A stretch of DNA of 64,000 nt from Cinclus cinclus (Eukaryota > Chordata > Aves > Passeriformes > Cinclidae), in NCBI RefSeq assembly GCF_963662255.1, contig NC_085047.1, positions 44,609,006 to 44,673,005 on the forward strand, written 5' to 3'. Made by a program: the position numbers and the translations under genes. Shown here piece after piece: positions 1 to 14,800 of the stretch (within the stretch, counting starts at the first letter, position 1; every line of letters starts with the position of its first letter). The notes under the pieces are model-generated. The model did not search any database. It was not told the DNA's origin and saw only the letters and a list, made by a program, of their open reading frames with translations.

Positions 1-3000
1 AGTTTGTATTCTATCTGCATCATGCAGGCTTCTCAGCAAAAATTTCTAGTGCAGAGTATCTCCCCAGGCTCCCTGCCAGTAAGTGATTTCTTAGCAGAGG
101 GGTCTCTTGGGTAAGAAAAGACCTGGGGTTGGTACAGCAGAGTCTGTTCCCAGGGACAAGTCCCACCTGCCAGCACCCCAGCTCTGGGCATCGCAGCTCA
201 TAGTGAAAGGGTGGATATGGCCTGGGACAGTAGCCACCATGCATTCCTGTTCCCAGAGTGCCTGCTCCACTGCTTGGAGCAAAACAGAGGTGGGCAACAG
301 CAAAATGGGCTTCCTGAGAAATGTCATGGAGCTGCCTCACAGCACTGCTCAGCTGCACTAATGTCCTTGCTCCATCCCTGAAGCCTCCTGCCATCCCTCA
401 TCACATGGCTCACCTCATCCCCTGTTTTAAAACGGTGATCTCTCCCTTTTTCTTCGCCTCTTCTAAGGTCCAGCCTTTCCAGGGATTTTGGCTGTTTGGT
501 GATGGCACAGCTCTGAATGGCGTTTGCCTGCTCTGCTCAGCTGGCACAGTCATCAAGTCCTCTGTGGGGTGGTGAGCAGCCTTCACTTTCTCATCCTCCC
601 TCAGGGCAGCAGCTTCTGGGGACCTTGAAGGGAAACCAGTGCAATGGTTTCTCCATAGACAGCCACACCCCCTGTGAAGGTAACTCAACATCCCACCTGA
701 GGAAGTGGGTGAGTTCCCTTGGCCACAAACTGTGAAGGTTTCAGGGCAAAGGTCTGGTCCCGGGGAAAGGAGCAGAGCTTTGGAAAACGAAGGAAAGACC
801 AGAAATTACAGATCTTAAAGCTACACTTTCTTATTCTCCTCAAATGCTTATTTTGGAAAGTACATTAACAGAGACACAGCAAGCAGGTGAAATTGCCAAG
901 GGGTTCTGCAGGAGCAGGGCAGGCTGGAGCTGGTGGTGGCTGGGCTGATGAGGAAGGAGAGTGAAACAGGTGCTCCTAGAAACCTGCCACCTCTGTGGAC
1001 GTCCCATGGCCCAGGACTGCCAGGGGTGGCACTTGGGGTGTTGTTTGCAGCACAGCAGAGGCTGGACAAGCCTTGGTGAGTTGTTTTTTCCTCTGGCAGG
1101 TGAGGGAACCAGACCGAGGCCCAGCTCTGCTCCAGCAGCAAGCTGGTTTCATTCTTGCTGGGTGTGGAAAGGTGGCAGTACCTACATGACAACACCACAG
1201 TCAATAATGTGAGGTTTGCCTGCTCCAATGGGACAAACCTGGAGGGATGGGGACTTTCAGGGGGGTCACTTCAGCCCATGGAGCAGCAACTGCACCTCTG
1301 GGGCCATCTGTGGGCTCCAAACAAAGGTGGAGAAGCCCCAAGGAAACTGGGATGGCACAGCTCTCAATGACATGAGTCTTCTGTTGTGAGTAAACCTGAC
1401 TCCCCACCCCATGGCAGTATCTACAAAATTGCACAGCATTAAACCTTGAATCTGTCCTTGCACAAAGGGGAGTAGACTTTTTTTATGTCTTATTTTGTCA
1501 AGGGTAGTCAGATCCTGTGGTTACAGCACTTCATAAGAAGGGTCTTTGTAATTATTGTGATTAAACTTAGTAACAAATTTATAACCTATAAAATTCCTGT
1601 GAGAGAGCACTGGGGATTACCACACCTGTTGGTAAAGGAGGTGGGACGATAAGGGCTGAACAGTGAGGTAGAAGAGGAATCTTCTTCCAGGGCAGAAACT
1701 GTGGTTTCAGAGGAGAGGAAGGGGAACTCTTCATCCCATTTCCATTATAATGCTTAGGATGTGCAGGGATCACTGTCAGATATCCATCCCTCCACCCATC
1801 CACAAATAAGTTCAAATATACCATGCAGCTTGTGGTCCCAGCTCCATTCCTCTCCTCCCAGCCTTCCCAGCACAGCATCTCAACATCTCCAGGTGTCCTG
1901 TGCAAAAGAGGCACCCTGAGGATTTTGGCTTCAAAGACTTCAGTAATTCACATGTATTGCAGTCAGAAATGTTACCATTGCACAGGCATTTTTCCTGAAC
2001 CCACCACCATCTCCTTCAGCATCCAAACCTCCTGCTGAGCTCCTCTCTGGAGTTCATATTTTGTGCCACTTCCTGGGGCTGTAGGCAATACCTTGAGTGT
2101 GAGGACTGCAGCCATAACAAGTGTGGGGCAGGGATTAGCCACAAACCCAGGTCTCACAGGGCATTATGCAGGAACAGGTTGGTTGGAGAGCATTATGGTG
2201 CACATGTGAAGGAAGGACTCAAGAAGGAAAAGAACAAACAGCAAGGACTGGGAGAGCTCCAGAGAGAATTGCAAAGATTTCAGCAAACACTTTCCTCAGT
2301 CCCAAGAGCACTGCAAAGAGGAGGCAGAAATCTGAGAAAGACATAGGAAGGAAGAAGAATATCCTCAACTCTGTAAAGTTCATAGACTTTTCCCATAATC
2401 ATGTATTTGAAATTTGTATGCTGCAATATTCTGGTAAGTAAGTCTTGCTTAGGAAGACTGTGAATGGCCCTCAGTACCACTGGTGGGCCAAGACTTTGTG
2501 TGCACATCTGAACACACAAGACAGCATTATCTTTGCTTAATCCCTGCTGGCATCCCAGATGTTCCAGAGGCTTCTGAAGCACTGACATAATGTGCTCTTA
2601 TTCATCCAAAGAGACTGCTTGTTGGCATGCAGCCAGGAAAAGCCTTACAATAGGTACATTAACAAGCCTATTTAACCCTTTCTGCCAAGTTTTTTGGAAA
2701 CAGGGGTTTGAAAGTCCAAGCAGCTACATTTTTATTGCCAGTTTGGTTGGTTTCCACATGCTTTCCTTATTCCATACTGGTAAGCCCCACAGAGCCACCT
2801 ATTATATCAGGAGAGTTACCAGATTTAAAATCATAAGAGAAACACTGAATATGTGATCTGGCAACAGGGTCATGCATCCTCATGGATGATTTCCAATTTT
2901 AAGAGATAAAGGCACTCCAGAGACAGCTCAATTTTTGTTACAGGAATTTCTCTCTACAATTAGATATAATAGGAAAATGCATAACTCAGCTTTTCTTCCA

Positions 3001-6000
3001 GAAAAAAGGTTCCCCTAGGGCACTTCAAAACACACTGAGACAGAATAATGGGATTCTTGTCATGAATGTCTCAAGGGTTTTTATGTTATCTTTGCATTAT
3101 TCTATCACTTTCATATTACTCATTATTCATTCACTTAAGCAAGTTGCTGTACACAGCATTTTTCATGGCATTCATAATGAAAGAGTTTCTGTCAACAGGG
3201 AGGTTCCTGCAAGAAAACTAGTCTTCAAAGTCATTTCATGGTATTCCCACTCAGGTCTTAGCCCTCCCCATCGTAACAAAAATATTTGATTGGGCTGAAT
3301 CCAAATGCCATGGCAGATCCTCTTGAATAAATATCCCAGTTTCCAGGCAGAGGACAGCTAACAGTGAAATGCTGGAAGAGATATCCCTGTCCATTACTCC
3401 TTCAAATTCATTATTTGATTAGTATCAGGTCTTCTACTGTGTAAGTATGTCAGTACTGTACAGCAGTGGAGGTCAGGGTTTGTCACAGTCCATGGCTCAT
3501 GTCAAGCCCTCACTTCCTGTGCACTCACACCAGCATGTGACTGCTCTTCTCGCAGGAAAACCTGAATGGAATACCAGATGGAAATCCAAGCCTTTACAAC
3601 AGTCATCTTGCTTCTTGTGCAATTACTCACCCCGATGCACCAGCAAGAGCTGGTGGAGATGTTTAATCTTATATCCCTCACTATGTACATGTTTTGCCTT
3701 TAGGCATCTCTGGTGAAAAACAGCAGCACCCACTTTTCCCCCATGCACTGGGCAGAACATGCACAGTGCTCAAAATTGTGTGTAAAGATATTCACAGCCA
3801 CACTTCCTCAAAAGATACAGGTGATGTACAGCAACAGCTATTAATGAAGTTGAACCACTTATTCACATATGGATGGGTTTGAGCATCTGGGGGGTGGGGA
3901 CCAGCAATAAAATAACACCCAGGGCTCACTTTGTACACATTTTGTTGGATATGGAGAGGGATGGTGTTCTTGTTCTACCCAAAATAACAGCTTTCCTTCT
4001 GAGAAAGTCCTAGTTACTTGTCCAACATGGACTGATTCAGCCAGAGAAGTGGCAATGGAGTTTCACTACAGTAAAGAAGTGCATCAGGGGATGTCCTTAA
4101 GCAAAAAATCTTTGGTAAGGGAGCAGGTAGTAAAGGCAATTCTGTGATGTAATTTACACTCCAGTGAGTGAAATACAAACCATGAGGATCTCTCCACGTC
4201 TTAGACATGCACCCAACAGGAGCATTCCTGTGATGCTATGGCATGTTGTCCTTAGGCAGAGAGCTGATAGCCCCTGTTCTATCAGAGGGGCTCTGTCTCA
4301 CTTTTACTGCCTGTTCTGGTGACAGACTTCATATATAAAATCCACAGGAATAGAGCAGGGCTCCTGTGGCTTTTGGCATTGTGCAACCAGGGAGCAGAAG
4401 GAAGGTCCATGCTCTAATCTTTGCTGCAACTCGAGCACAGACATTAGCAGGCATTCTCTTCATGTGCTAAGTGAGGTGACAGTGCCCTTCTAGGAAGCCA
4501 CAGTCCTGTTCCCCAGCTGCCACAGCACCTGTGACACCCTTCCTGGAGTGAGAGAATAAATATGAGTAATGAAATAGAGCAGGATGAAGAACACCTTGGA
4601 AATCGTCCTGGTGTTTCTTCCAAGAGCACTTAAGGAAGACACAGAACATTTGGATGTTCCCCATTCTCATTCCAAGGTTTTGTTCCCCCGGTGCATTGGC
4701 AGCCTTTGGACATCACTGTCACATGACACAGCTGAAGTAATGAATACTAAATCTGGGAAATTGCAGTATTCAAAGCTTTGAAAAGTGTTTGTGTCAGACA
4801 TCAGGAACTCACCTCTAGGCATTGAGCATTTCAAACAAACTACCTCTCTAACAGACATCTGCCCCAAAAGTCTCCTGTGAAGTTTGTTTCCTCCCTAAAA
4901 GCAGCAATGGTTGGACTCCCCCAAAAGCAGCAAGAGGTACTCCACTCTAAACTTGCACTGTGAGATGTTGCAGCCTAGAAGATCTCTGGTGCTTATCAAC
5001 ATTCTCATCCTCTGAGACCACCACATTCCCTTCAGAAAAACTGCGAAGTTTGAACTTGGCTCCACACTGAGCAAATGTCCCCAAAGTTCAGAACTCTTCC
5101 AAGCCAGCTTATTTCCTCTAGAACATTTTTAATGAAGTACTTGTTTATATTTTCCTTGAAGTAGAAATACTGTATCTGATTTTTATCTCTTATTTTTTTT
5201 ATTTTAAGGAGATTTGCTTTTGCTTCCACAAGTGTGTCTTTGACCTGTAATAAAATCTGTACTGAAGTAATGGCTAATTCTGAGCAAGTAACTGTCCCAG
5301 CAAATCCAAGGAAGGGTACAAACAACTACATCCCTCTGACCTTTCTGTGCCTTTTTTTAGTAACAAACATGTACTTTGAGCAAAAGAACAAAATTTCTTT
5401 TGCTGTGGTTCTGCAGGGCCATAGCAGAGTGCTGCCTATACCCACATAATTAGAAGGAAGGTTAATGAATTGCTAAAGCACATGTTTCCAGTGGATAATT
5501 CAGATGCAAAGCATATTTAGGTGGGCTAACAGTTTATTAAATGAGATTATAATAAACACTTTGCTCTTTGGCAAGTATCATTTCAAGATAAATTGATGTA
5601 ACTCTTTACCTCTGGAAAGTCCATTAGTAAAAGAAGGGCTGTAATCTCTACTGATGCAAATCAGTGTCAGACATAATTTCTTTGGTATTTATATTTTCCC
5701 CTTTTTTCTTTTCTATCCCTCGATATTTCATATATTCTCTTTGATTTCCTAGAAAAAAATAGCATCCAGCCTCAGCCATGATTTCAGATGCATGATTTCC
5801 AACATTTATTGCTGGGTTGGAGATTTCCTCTTCTGCTCAGCTTCACCACAGTGTTTGCAGGGACATTTCCGTGGAGAGCAGCCCTCTTCCTTGTGCAGGA
5901 TTCAGCAGCTGATGTAGGAATAAGCAGTCTGCTCTGCAGCTTTCCAATGCTGCTGTGCCAAGGAAAGAGGAGTGGGGACACCACACCACCCACGCCACTT

Positions 6001-6849
6001 TGCAATACCTACAGCAGGTTCCTTGGATGTCCACGAAGAAGCTGATCCCTGCCAGGGTCTGAAGGTGGACTCACTGAAGAAGAGCAAAGTACACATGTCA
6101 CCCAGAACATTCTAGCAAAGGAAGAGATAATTCTTCTGCCTAAGCCGTGCTGTCTATGTGGCTGATTTTTCAGGTGAGGATTCTTCTTAGTGTTTGAATG
6201 GATAAGGACACCTTTTGAAAGCTTCCCAGTACCAACCTGCAATGGTGATACTGTGGGGGGAACATCTTAATAGTGAGGAAAAAAATCACCTCTCATTCTT
6301 ATTCTGTCTGGAATAATTTTCAACTATATTAAAAAATAGAAAATTAATTATATGAAGAAAGCAGACAGCACCATTTGCTGTTCTCATGGTGCTTTCAAGT
6401 CTCATACCTGGTTTTACAAGACCAAGACACCAAGGAGGTGCAATAATTTCAACATCTTGCTAATATCTGTGTCTTGGTTGCAGTTGTACTACATCTACCC
6501 AAGTCTCATTATGCAGGTATTTCTTGCCATTTCATCACAATGGCCTGTCAAAAAACAACTACTGTCTAAGCACTGAATTGCCCTTCTTCTCTAAATATTG
6601 CTTGTCTGCTAATACAGCTTTATCTAAATGTGCCTCTGTCATCTGTAATAAGCCTAAAAAGTGCTTAGTGTCATCTTGGGTCTTCCACTTAGGCACAGAA
6701 TCCATTCTAAACCTAAACTGATGCCTTTACTACAGGTCTTTCCTTCTGCTCCTTATAGCAGTTTCAGATACCATGTCCCAGTAAGTGCATCAGGGAAAAA
6801 GAACACAAAACTGTTGCAATGTTAGTGTAATTTTCTTGGGCTGAAAAGT
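1..6849. other. Intergenic flank, left end; no gene recognised
   Basis: Open frames are short, overlapping on both strands and unlike any protein I know. The first 1.4 kb is distinctly GC-rich compared with the rest of the window, with many CTG/CAG-type words, and grades into ordinary AT-rich DNA by about 2.5 kb. In vertebrates GUCY1A2 commonly lies on the 3' side of CWF19L2, but I see no guanylate-cyclase exon here. Confidence 0.6.
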
Positions 6850-6970
6850 CATAAAATCACAGAATACCAGGTTGGAAAGGGACCTCGAGGATCATTTGGT
6901 TTAACATTTCTTGGCAAAATCATGTTGCAGACAAGATGGCCCAGCACCATGTCCAATTCAAAATCTATAG
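6850..6970 (-). mobile_element. CR1-type LINE 3'-end fragment
   Basis: The plus strand reads CATAAAATCACAGAATACC, then GGTTGGAAAGGGACCT and GGATCATTTGGT. This is the reverse complement of the typical avian CR1 3' terminus (ending in octamer repeats like ATTCTATG). The following GACAAGATGGCCCAGCACC segment also belongs to the CR1 3' UTR as seen in birds. The element is therefore in minus orientation, truncated after about 120 bp. Confidence 0.75.
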
Positions 6971-9900
6971 TTGAGCAGGGAGCATTTTTCCTGTTATCCA
7001 TAAATGTCAGTTTTCCCCACCTTCTTTCATCAGTTTGGGCCTCATTTTCTTTGGGCTTTAAACGGTTTGGGCTGAGCATAATCTTATTATGAACATAGGG
7101 TGCCTACTGTAAAAGGACATCTAGACCCTGCAACAAAGGATTTGCTTCCTTCCCCAAGGCTTTTCATGCAAACTCAGATAATGCCAAGAGAAAAAAAAAT
7201 GTTGTGTCTCAGGAAAACCTGCCTTTGACTAAGGAATCTGCATCTTTTTTTATACTTTTTAAAATTATGGATAATTTTTCTAAGAAAATTAGGTAACATC
7301 TTGAAGGTTTAACATTAAGTTGATGCAAATATCAATAAGTGAGTTGGAAATCTCTCCAAAAATACAAGAATTATAATGGTAGAGAGAAACAAAGGCCGTA
7401 AAATTAGCTGCAGAGCAGCCATTACAGTCATTTGTCTCCACCATCAATTTTCATACAAAGTGAGTAAAATACTTTTAGTCAGGTCCAACAGCTACAAAAA
7501 CCTGAGTCATTCCTTTGCACAGGAGGAATAAATTTTGTTAGGGGTCAGATTGTTCTGAAGTTCCTCAATAGAAAAACTTAATTAATAAATTAGCACTAGT
7601 CCTTGTTAGGTGATGTTGTCCTGAACAGCACAGAAAAAGCAAGTCATGAGCCAGTATTTTTCTTGGACTTGCCATAAAATCTTTATTGCTGAGCTGCAGC
7701 CCATGTGTCAGGCAAGCCATACCAGTTTGGTTAAAAGGCTGGTGGAAAAGCCATCTCCAGCTCCCTGGGGTGAATATGTTTCTGTTATTTCTTTCTGTAT
7801 CCTCAACTTAAGCATCTAAAGAAACTTCTTTTAGTAGATTTTCATGAAGAATGATTGGCCAAATGAAGGTTTTTCAAAAGGAAATCAGATTTGATTAAAA
7901 GAAGCTAGAGCAAATCCCCTGCCAGGGAAAGGGAGACTGTTTTGTACCTAACCACACTGTTAAAAGCACTAATTAATGGAGAAAATGTGTTTCAGAGACA
8001 CGATGATCTGTATGTCCAGATTAATTAGGATAACACTTTAATTATTCAGTGGTAATACATGTCACCTTTGAAACCAAGATCATCAAAAGTGGATGCTTGC
8101 AAGCTCAGCAACTACCCCTAAACACATTTCTTTCTGCTTGTACTGAGGCAGCAAGTAGATGTAATGCAATTCTAGCTTTCCCTGCAAGGCCCAAAGCCAC
8201 CTCAGTTGGGCAGACTGATTCCCAGAAGCACACCCTGAAGAGGAGAGAGGACTTTGCAGAATAATTCTCCTCTGCATTGGAAGAGATGACTCAGAATTCT
8301 TGAAAACTCTTTTGTCTCTCCTAATCTTTATATTGATTGGGAAGAAAATAGGAACGAAAGTATTTGCTCCCAGCTCCTTCTCCCAATTGCTCTTCCCATG
8401 CTTTGTTTTCCTTGTTATTTTCAAAAAACATTTTTGCACTTTCTCCAAGCACCCTCGGCAACCTCACCCAGCATATTTTCAGGGCCATCAGAGCTCCTCT
8501 TTGGTCCCCTCTCATCAACTTTGCCAGCATGCATAGAGCAGCTTCCTCTCTTGTGCCTTGTCTCTCTTTTGGGATTAGCTTCTCTTCAGGTTGGCAGGAC
8601 CTCTTAGCACAGAAGAACCATCACCACCATTTGCCTTTTAATCAAGGCTCTGCCACAGGTAAGAGCAGACATTAGCAGACTACAGGCAGTCAGGAAAACA
8701 AGGTTATTTTATTAGCAAATTTCAGATAAAAACTGGACATCAGTCAACTGAATAACTACAGTTCCTCCTGACTTCCAAATTACAGAGTAAAACAGCATCA
8801 TTTTCAAGTCTGGGTCCTGCAGTACTGTGGCAAGTGCATGATGATGGAGTATGTCCCTGGAAGTGGTCATTTTCTTTATGTTGCTCTGCCTGTACCACCA
8901 CATAAATCACCTATTTCTCCCTTAAACCTTACCATTTTCTTGTTTCACTTTCTTGGCAGGTACAGCAGTATCCTCTGAATTTTCTAGTCATTTTTTCTTC
9001 AGCTCTGAGTCAGTAGGTGCTGGAGCTGGGGATGGTGGAGGCATCCATCACTGGAAACCCCACTGCAAACATTTTTCCCTCAGCCTAATTCCATGCTTGA
9101 ACTCAAACATGCCATGGAGCAGAGTCATTATGAAGATCATGCCAGTGAGACGTGTTGTCGTAAAATTGAGACCCCCACATAGGAAATTTGTAATTAAGGA
9201 ATAAACAGAGGCAATGAGTCATTTCGTGTTGTGGGAGTTTTAGGAAAGCATGTTTTTGGTTAACTCATGGAAATAAGACACGATCTTTATACAGTTTTTT
9301 TTTTTATTGTTAGCAGTCATAGGAAGCAGGACACAGATTTTTCCAGTTAGTGGCATTTAGGTGTCTCATACACAGATGTTGACAACTGGACCTCCTCAGC
9401 CCTTCTCCAGATGCTGACACTTGGATCTCACAGCTCTCAGAAACAGCACAGGAAGATTACAAAGAAAGAATGGTTTGGGGAAAGGACTTAACACAAAGAT
9501 AGGACAGGAATGCTGGCCTGGCACAGGGTTCAGTATGTTGAGCTATTTCTATCCCTCTTTCTCATTGTCTCATGCTTCTTACCCATTTACCCTGATTCTT
9601 TCCCTTCCCCCAAACTTCCTGTAATAAATTTTACATAATTCTACAAACCTCTTCTGAAATCCCATAATAAGCTTCACATAGACCCAAAATCCCCCTCAAA
9701 TTCGGAACACACTTGCAATAATAATGTTTTCCCTCCCTATCAGCAGCAAAGCTGAAGATGATGCCTTCAAAGCTGTGCCTGAGTAGTTGTTTTTACTGGT
9801 CCATTTATGAGCAACTAATTTTTTTTTTTGTATTAACTTGGATTGTATGGCTTGTATGGATTGTGTTGGCTTGAGTTCCAATTGTCTGTCTCACCAAAGG

Positions 9901-11001
9901 AGGGAATATAATTTCTAGGTATAAAGCTTTTGAAACAGGTAGTTAAAAGTTGGTGAGTACACATCAACATATCTCCAGATCAAATCTGAAAGACTTGGAA
10001 ATACACAAGAATCATACTGAACACAAGTATCACGGCTGTAGCATAACAGGAAAATATATCTTTTCATACCTCAGTTTTCCATCTCTAAATAACAGGCTGA
10101 GAGTCTTTCCCACAGATTATTATGTATTTGGGACAGAAACTGCTTTTGTTCTGTATAATCACAGTATTTCTTGTTTCATCCTCTTGGAGACCCAAGTAGT
10201 AATAAAACAGTGTACTATTTTCTCTGTTTTTCAAATAACTTTTGTTTCAGCAAAGAAATAGATATTAGACAATAAACTCATCATTGTAACAGAAAACTGA
10301 GTTAGAGATCTGAAATCGATATTACCAGGAATGAGCAAAGTCAGAAATACATACCACGGCATATCATTCCCAAAGTCTGGAGCCATTCCACCAGAATAAA
10401 GTTATTAAACCGAGAACAAAACAACAAAACACAAGGATATCAAAAAACTTCTGTTGCAATTGTAATCACAGTGGCAGTCAAGATTCATAAAACAACAGTA
10501 TAATATTCTCAAGCTTAGGGAAATATCTGTGCTACTCCCTGCTTGGGGAACTTTGGAGGACAGATGTTATATTGTGGGCTGTTTAGTCTGGAGCCAGGGA
10601 CTCTTCTCACCCCCTTGTGCAACAGTTTAAAAACAAAGAGAGACCTTTTTGCTAATGTAAGCTGTCCTGAATCCATAATCAAACTCTTTCCAGCTGTATG
10701 TTATTTTTACTAAATTTTCTATTTCCTGATGCTCTTGCAATACATCCAGGAACATGAGCCACAAGGAACACCAGATCCTCCAAAAATACATATCCTATCT
10801 GAAATAACAAATTCAATGTCAGCATAAGAGTTCAGAGCTCCACACCAGCAACTCAGCAACTCTTCTTTGCTGTGCTCAGCATGGGTACAGAGACCAGAGC
10901 TGTCATGGCCCTGGGATTTCTGATGACCTGACTGAAAGTACCATATTTCCCACAATGGTGTGAAGCAAGAGATCCTACCTGTTTCAAGGGCCTGTACCAG
11001 G

Positions 11002-11061
11002 AAAAGCAAAAAAAAAAAAAAACTAAACAAAACAAAAAAAAACAAAACAAGAAAAAAAAAA
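11002..11061. repeat. A-rich low-complexity tract
   Basis: A run of 15 A at 11008-11022 is followed by A-rich sequence interrupted by single C, T or G to 11061. It generates phenylalanine-rich spurious frames on the minus strand. It could be the decayed tail of a plus-strand retroposed copy, but I do not recognise the 280 bp upstream. Confidence 0.8.
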
Positions 11062-11797
11062 CTGAACACCTGAAGTCATTATGGTTCATAAATGAAGTAA
11101 AATAGTTCATAAAAATCAGCAAAAATTAAACACAGGGGCTTACCCAGTCAGAGGGAGGGGCTGCTGATGAGACCTAGGGGAGTATGTATCACCATTTGTG
11201 CAAGAAGAACCTGACAACTGGAACCCAGAAGAACACAACTGCCATGCTTAAATTTGACCTAAATGAGGAAAGGGAAAAAAATCATGTTATTTTCTTTAAG
11301 GGCAGGGAGACAAGGAGAAGAGACATCTGACTGCTTCTGTCCAATCTACATCCTTCATTATTTTCTGTCACCTATGCTATTTTGCCATTTCATTTTTATC
11401 TGAAAGGCAGCAAAACTACAATTCAGAAACATCATGTGTTGCTACAATGCCTCATCTTGAGCAAAATGTTTTTAAGAGGCCCTTCATCTTGACTGTGGAT
11501 TTGAATACAAACTCAAAGTAATTCCCATTCTGCCAAAATAGCCTCCTTGCTGTTCTTCATATTTTCAGGATTGTGCTTAAGCTGTAAAAACCATATTTCC
11601 TAAACCTAACAACTACATGACATTTAACAGCATCATATTGATCCTCTGGATCACAGTGCTATACAAGGCCAAAGATGTGACTGGAATAGTGGAACGTACC
11701 AACATTTCCAGGGTTTCATTATCCTCATAGGTAGATTATGGAAGTATCACATATGAGTTACAGAATCATAAAAATCCCAAATATACCATAGCTACTG

Positions 11798-11857
11798 CTT
11801 TCTCTGCTTTCTCTGTATCCTCTGTATTTCTCTGTATTATTCTCTGTATTTCTCTGC
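11798..11857. repeat. Imperfect short tandem repeat (TCTCTGTATT-like)
   Basis: Pyrimidine-rich units of about 10-13 bases built on TCTCTG(TATT) recur five to six times with small differences. Confidence 0.75.
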
Positions 11858-14800
11858 CATTAAAACAAAGAAAATATTCTCATGGAATTTTCAAAATCCT
11901 TTTTGTTTGTTTTTTCTTACCCATATACATCAACCATTAGATGTTTACTTGTGTTTTGTTTGTTTTTTTTCTTTGCCAGTTCCAAGGTATGGGTTAGAAG
12001 AGTGCAGGTCCCTGGGTTCTCCTTAGACTGTCTTAGAAAACATTTTTCTTCTGCAAGTCCTCTGAGATGTTGTCCAATTCTTTTGACTTCTGAAATACAA
12101 TGACTGGTTTATATGAAAACTTACCCTAATTTTGGGGGCTTGGCCTCAGTTAAGATTCTGTAGCTCTAGACAGAGGAGTGTTCAGCTCTCCCTGCATACT
12201 CCATCCCTCATTAGAACATTAAAATATATTACCAAAACATTTAACATTCAATTTGGGAAACATATTAATACTTCCCACCTTTAATAAAACACAATGCAGC
12301 CAATATCTTAGAGCAAGAAAATTCAATAGTGTTCTGATGGCTGCTGGAAGACTCACAGGAGAAAAGTTACATTCTAAAGGATATAATTCCCATATAGGAG
12401 CAAAAAATAATGACAATAATTACCTACATAAAAGTACAGGTTACAATCCAGCCTTCTTGGATTTGAGTTTCTACAGTGCAGGTGTCCAGGTGTGAGGCAG
12501 GTGTCCAAGTTTCCCTTACAGCCCATGGAGAGCCAGGCAGGACAGGACATGGCTTGGAGTCCATTGACTCATCCCAGGAACAGCACCCACTCTGAGGAGA
12601 CTGAATCACTCTCTCAACTCTGCTCACTATGGGTATGCTCACTGACTGTAACAGGAGTTTAGACATCCCCCCTTGTACTGCTGGTAAATCACCCCTCCCC
12701 AGACTTAAGCTGAGATGTATTCTACTCCTTGCCTCTCACCAGTGAATAGCAAAAAACCTACACTTTTTGAAACATTTCTTAGTGAAACTGCAGAAGTAAA
12801 TTCCAAGCAAATTCTGATATATTACAGAAGAACTGAAGGCTGAGGATTACCTACCAGCATGGGTAACATTGCCTTTGGTGGTTTCTCAGAGGATAAAATG
12901 TGAATTGTTCAATGTAAAAATTGAATTCAAGAGAGATAAGGTGTCTTGCTTGAAATACATCTACAGTTCTACAGCTGCATATCAGGTTCTCTTACAAAGA
13001 ATACTGATGAGCATTTGAAAGTATTTCTTTCCACATACAGAAAACTTATCAAGCAGTTCTGACCCAGGATTTAGCCGGGAACAAACACAGGCAACCACTG
13101 AGGTACTCAGAACTTCATTATCTCTTGCTGATACCTGCCTTGGAAAGAATACACAAATGGTGTCAGCACTTTCTGCTCTCAAGGTTTGTCCCAACAGAAG
13201 GAAGAGATGCAGACATGGAATCACAGCTCATTATTTTCAATTCCCAAGGGCCATTTCCTGTGATACTACAAAACTTGCCAAAGGTGACAAGAAAATTCTG
13301 CATGACTCCTGTATGCCTATGGCAGTCACTAAACATAAACAGAATGTCACATGTGAGATTCACCTTTTTTTTCCTAAGCAGTGGCAGAGTGCAGTGGAAA
13401 GAAGAAGAAAATTTTCATAAAAGCACAGAGTAATTGGAATATGTCCTTTTGGAAACAGCTGTGGATTATTTGATTATAGGAAGAAAGCACACAGACGGCT
13501 TTCAGAATCTGAACATTTTGCTTCCTGCAGCAATGTGTTATATCTACTTCAGGGAATTTGGGACTAAAAAAGAAGCTTCATGGCCACTGGAGGGTGCAAA
13601 ATTACCCAGCACAAAGAGCAGGTTTTGTGCACTTCAAAACAACCTTTCTGCTGCACAAATTCCCAAGAGAAAAGTGAAAATTATACTCTCTTTCTTGCCA
13701 GTAAAGCTCTAGCTGAAAGAAATTTTTCAACGATTAATTTTATTTAGACTGCATAATGACAGAAAACTCAAAGTAGAAATACTGAAAGCTCTGCTTAGAT
13801 TGAAAGGTAACTTTTTAAGGAAGCGTGAAGATTCTCATGAAGAGAACATAAAAAAATGTATTCTCTTTGAAAGTTTGCTTGCCTTTTCTTTTTCCCCTCC
13901 AAAAATGTCCTTGAGAACAGGAACAAATCTATGAGATATAGGTCTAGGCAGTTTCACACATACCATACTTGAATGTACCTGTAAATACTTATCAATGGTA
14001 TTTTCACATCTTCTCCAAATATTCTACAGCATCCAAAGAGTTCCTTGCTAATTTTTTACACTGATACGCATGTAAGTTACTGAATATTTTGTTCTACCTC
14101 TTCTTTCCTTACTGCTGACAACTATTTTCCCCTTTGAAAACTTAATTGTGTTTAGAGTTTGGTTTTTTATAATTAAAAGCCAAAATTAATTCATATCTCT
14201 TTTGCACCATCAGTTATTTGAGAGTCTTCCTAACTCAGCAATGACACTATGGTATCATTGCCTTCCTCTTAGTGTGGGTGTTAAACTTCTCTCCTTGCCT
14301 TTCATGAGCTTAAAAGTCACCAGATCCACTTCACATTTTAGTACTTCTGATTTTATCCCTACACATTCCTGTTATGCCTTTACATAGCTCTCTAAGAATT
14401 TTCCTTTCCCTAATTTTGAGTGGATTATCATCCCTCCCATCAAACAATGCCCTGTGCTGCCCACATCTGCCCCAGCTCTAATCCTCCTGTAGATCATTCC
14501 TCATTAGCAGAATGGGAATGAAAAGTATGAGCTTTCCTCTGCTCGGGGTGGGGTTTTTGGTAACACCTTATGACATGCATTGCCTAATTATGTGACTGGG
14601 CAGCAGTCAGCACAACAGCTGCTTTGGTCTGTAGCATGCTGATAGCAAATACAATATTTGTAAATTCTAAATCATGATGTATTTGTGGTATTTGAGAAAC
14701 AGTTTCAAAATGCCAATACTAATATTATTCCTTTCAAATTATACTGAGTGGAAAGATATATCAAACAGAGACCTCTGACAGTATGATTTTGTTAACAGTT

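Noticed and set aside
10719..11122. Phenylalanine-rich minus-strand open frames
   Set aside because: They are translations of the A-rich tract at 11002-11061 and have no coding character.
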